Source: an uncultured Muribaculaceae bacterium (GTDB taxonomy: Bacteria; Bacteroidota; Bacteroidia; Bacteroidales; Muribaculaceae). From it: 64,000 nt of DNA. The DNA lies in assembly GCA_944321705.1 (NCBI GenBank), contig CALUMG010000005.1, forward strand, positions 1-64,000, in the 5' to 3' direction. The notes below the pieces were generated by a model that did not search any database, was not told the origin of the DNA, and saw only the letters and a program-made list of their open reading frames with translations. Both the position numbers and the translations under genes were made by a program. Shown here piece after piece: positions 62,355 through 64,000 of this stretch (the first letter of the stretch is position 1; the number at the start of each line of letters is the position of its first letter).

Positions 62355-64000
62355 ATGATAAATCTAAAAAAATTATTCTCATGCATGGGTGTGGCTGCAT
62401 TGGGTTGGACAGCCTTTGCCGTCTCGGGGCAAAATGCCATTACCCTGACGGAACAATCACCCGTAATTACACAAGACTTTGACGGGATGTGGGATGCCAC
62501 TGAGCAGCAAGCCTTATTGACGCTGCCCGACGGGTGGCGTATTGACCGCAATCTTGACGCACCTCGGCAAGTAGGCTCATACGCCGATGCCGCCACTGAA
62601 GTAATGTATAGCGGAGGTACAAGCCTTGCAAGCAATGCAAAAAACGGAACATGGAACTTCGGCAGCACTGACAATCCGGCCGACCGTGCCGTGGGCGGAC
62701 TGTCAACCACGGTGTCGGGAGGGACACGCTGCATCAGTGTAATGGCGAAATTACACAATGGGGATGACTCCGACATCAGCCGGTTACAGCTAAACTATGA
62801 TATTGAAAAATATCGTTATGGAGCCAACACGGCTGGATTTGCCGTGCAGCTTTATTATTCAGCCGATGGAGAGAACTGGATTTCGGGTGGCGATGACTTT
62901 TATACATTTTTCTCGCCTGACGGTGAAACCATCGGTGCCGAAAATGTTCCTATTGCCACGACTGGCATTGATGAAAAGAACCTGCTTGTAGACATTAAAG
63001 CCGGTTCCGACATATATTTGGCTTGGAACATAACCGTGGCATCCGGGACAAGCCCCGATAAAGCCCCGGGCTTAGCTATCGACAATGTGTCGATAACCGC
63101 AAATTACGACTCGGGCAGCCAATACATATATGTGGAAGACAACACAGGATGGAACTCGATAGCCGTGTATGAAACCACCGGAAAAGTCTTCGGAGCGTAT
63201 CCGGGACAAGAGTCTTTGGGATATTCGGTAGTAAACGGCGTGCAATATAAGGCTTATGAATATTCTGCCGCAGCCCCGTTTGAAATTGAAATAAACGATA
63301 CCGGCAACACACGTTTGCCATTTGAAATCAAAGAAGCTCGTGACTATTACTTGTGTGTTACTGATGTTGAGGTTACAGAAATCACCGATCCTGAAAACTA
63401 TACAGGCTATGTTGACCCGGATGCTCCCAAGCCATCGGGCATTTACTTGCGAGGTGATGTCAATGGCTGGGATCCGACCTCTGAATGGGAATTTGGCATA
63501 ATTGGTGACGGTGTTTATGTATTGTATGACAAATATCTCTCAGGAGGTTTTAAAATTGCCGATGCCGATTGGTCTTCAAGCTGCAACTACGGTACCAATG
63601 GCACTACAATCTTGATGGATCAGCCATATGAACTGGTATCAGGAACCAACGATAACATTTCATGCGGAAGCAATGCCTATTTGTGCAAACGCATAGTGCT
63701 GACAATTACCGACGAGGGTGCAACTTTGCTGCTTGAATCAGACGATAGCACTGAAGGACTCACATCGGTATATGTAATCGGTGACAATAACGGTTGGAAT
63801 TACATGGACGCATCGGGAGAATTGAAACTTGATGAGCAAGACGGTCTTTTCAAGGGACGTGTGTCGATGTCGGCATCATCCGACGGTTACAGCCATTGGC
63901 GCATATACCAACGCTTAGGCATGGGTGGAGCATGGGGCGTTCCCGGTGGAGAAAACCTTACCGGAGACAACACCACTGGCAAACTTGAACGTGGAAGCAC
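62355..64000 (+). CDS. Large secreted protein with starch-binding-like modules, 3' end outside the window
   Basis: ATG at 62355; the frame stays open to the window end (about 548 codons seen). Signal peptide LKKLFSCMGVAALGWTAFAV. Residues ~30-250 form a jelly-roll-like region (TQDFDGMWDATEQQALLTLP, AGFAVQLYYSADGENW). Modules follow that resemble those of SusE/SusF: YVEDNTGWNSIAVYETTG (~257), IYLRGDVNGWDPTSEWEF (~365) and VYVIGDNNGWNYMDASGEL (~472). A carbohydrate-binding or carbohydrate-active outer-surface protein is likely; any catalytic domain would lie past the window. Confidence 0.7.
   Translation, partial: MINLKKLFSCMGVAALGWTAFAVSGQNAITLTEQSPVITQDFDGMWDATEQQALLTLPDGWRIDRNLDAPRQVGSYADAATEVMYSGGTSLASNAKNGTWNFGSTDNPADRAVGGLSTTVSGGTRCISVMAKLHNGDDSDISRLQLNYDIEKYRYGANTAGFAVQLYYSADGENWISGGDDFYTFFSPDGETIGAENVPIATTGIDEKNLLVDIKAGSDIYLAWNITVASGTSPDKAPGLAIDNVSITANYDSGSQYIYVEDNTGWNSIAVYETTGKVFGAYPGQESLGYSVVNGVQYKAYEYSAAAPFEIEINDTGNTRLPFEIKEARDYYLCVTDVEVTEITDPENYTGYVDPDAPKPSGIYLRGDVNGWDPTSEWEFGIIGDGVYVLYDKYLSGGFKIADADWSSSCNYGTNGTTILMDQPYELVSGTNDNISCGSNAYLCKRIVLTITDEGATLLLESDDSTEGLTSVYVIGDNNGWNYMDASGELKLDEQDGLFKGRVSMSASSDGYSHWRIYQRLGMGGAWGVPGGENLTGDNTTGKLERGS

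Overview
The window looks like chromosomal DNA of a gut Bacteroidales bacterium, most like the Muribaculaceae/Bacteroides side of the order. Evidence: a SusC/SusD/SusE outer-membrane glycan-uptake operon, TPR-AraC and TPR/DUF6377-type regulators, DUF4919, GSCFA and WbqC proteins, a MurF-Alr fusion, a long signal peptidase I, C-terminal segments resembling type IX secretion signals, a 2-oxoacid:ferredoxin oxidoreductase, and promoters with the Bacteroidetes -7 box TAnnTTTG. The family assignment is inference; no 16S gene is present.

Layout. 1-2.8 kb is an accessory strip: a HigBA-type toxin-antitoxin pair between two ~312-bp direct repeats carrying REP-like palindromes, then a hipB gene with a decayed hipA. 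2.9-4.9 kb is a signal-peptidase-like protein overlapping an ABC exporter, followed by more palindromes. 5.3-15.4 kb (mostly minus) holds DUF4919, a membrane protein, a PgpH-type HD phosphodiesterase, RelA/SpoT, a MalY-like C-S lyase and KorAB. 15.7-22.4 kb (plus) is dCMP deaminase, CtpA-type protease, 5-formyl-THF cyclo-ligase, an unusual RIC/hemerythrin-like protein with an overlapping LuxR-type regulator, and an M16 protease. 22.5-26.2 kb (minus) is PAP2 phosphatase, RNase III, FabF and AcpP. 26.7-33.1 kb (plus) is a DUF3298 lipoprotein, an aminotransferase, an NlpC/P60 hydrolase, a CDF metal exporter and an ABC ATPase/permease pair.

33.6-40.0 kb is a SusC-SusD-SusE operon with three starch-binding-like modules in the SusE protein and no enzyme gene beside it. 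40.5-45.1 kb (minus) is a TPR-AraC membrane regulator, a lipoprotein and a C10 (streptopain-like) protease. The regulator's signal peptide is out of frame at an A8 tract. 45.2-53.6 kb holds WbqC, LepB, DapB, GSCFA, MurF-Alr, a leucine-rich-repeat protein and TadA. 53.7-56.3 kb is a lidless Hsp70 with a coiled-coil GrpE-like partner. 56.7-58.0 kb is tRNA-Lys(CTT) and a HEPN-MNT pair. 58.5-60.2 kb is a tandem duplication of small outer-membrane barrel genes, the second frameshifted. 60.5-64 kb is a TPR/DUF6377 regulator and the start of a large secreted protein with starch-binding-like modules, cut by the window edge.

The strongest leads are the lidless Hsp70/GrpE-like pair, the degenerate hemerythrin-like protein coupled to a degenerate response regulator, the S26-like peptidase fused by overlap to an exporter, the A8-tract frameshift in the AraC regulator, the TA cassette in duplicated REP-bearing DNA, and the paired barrel genes with a 15-residue repeat.
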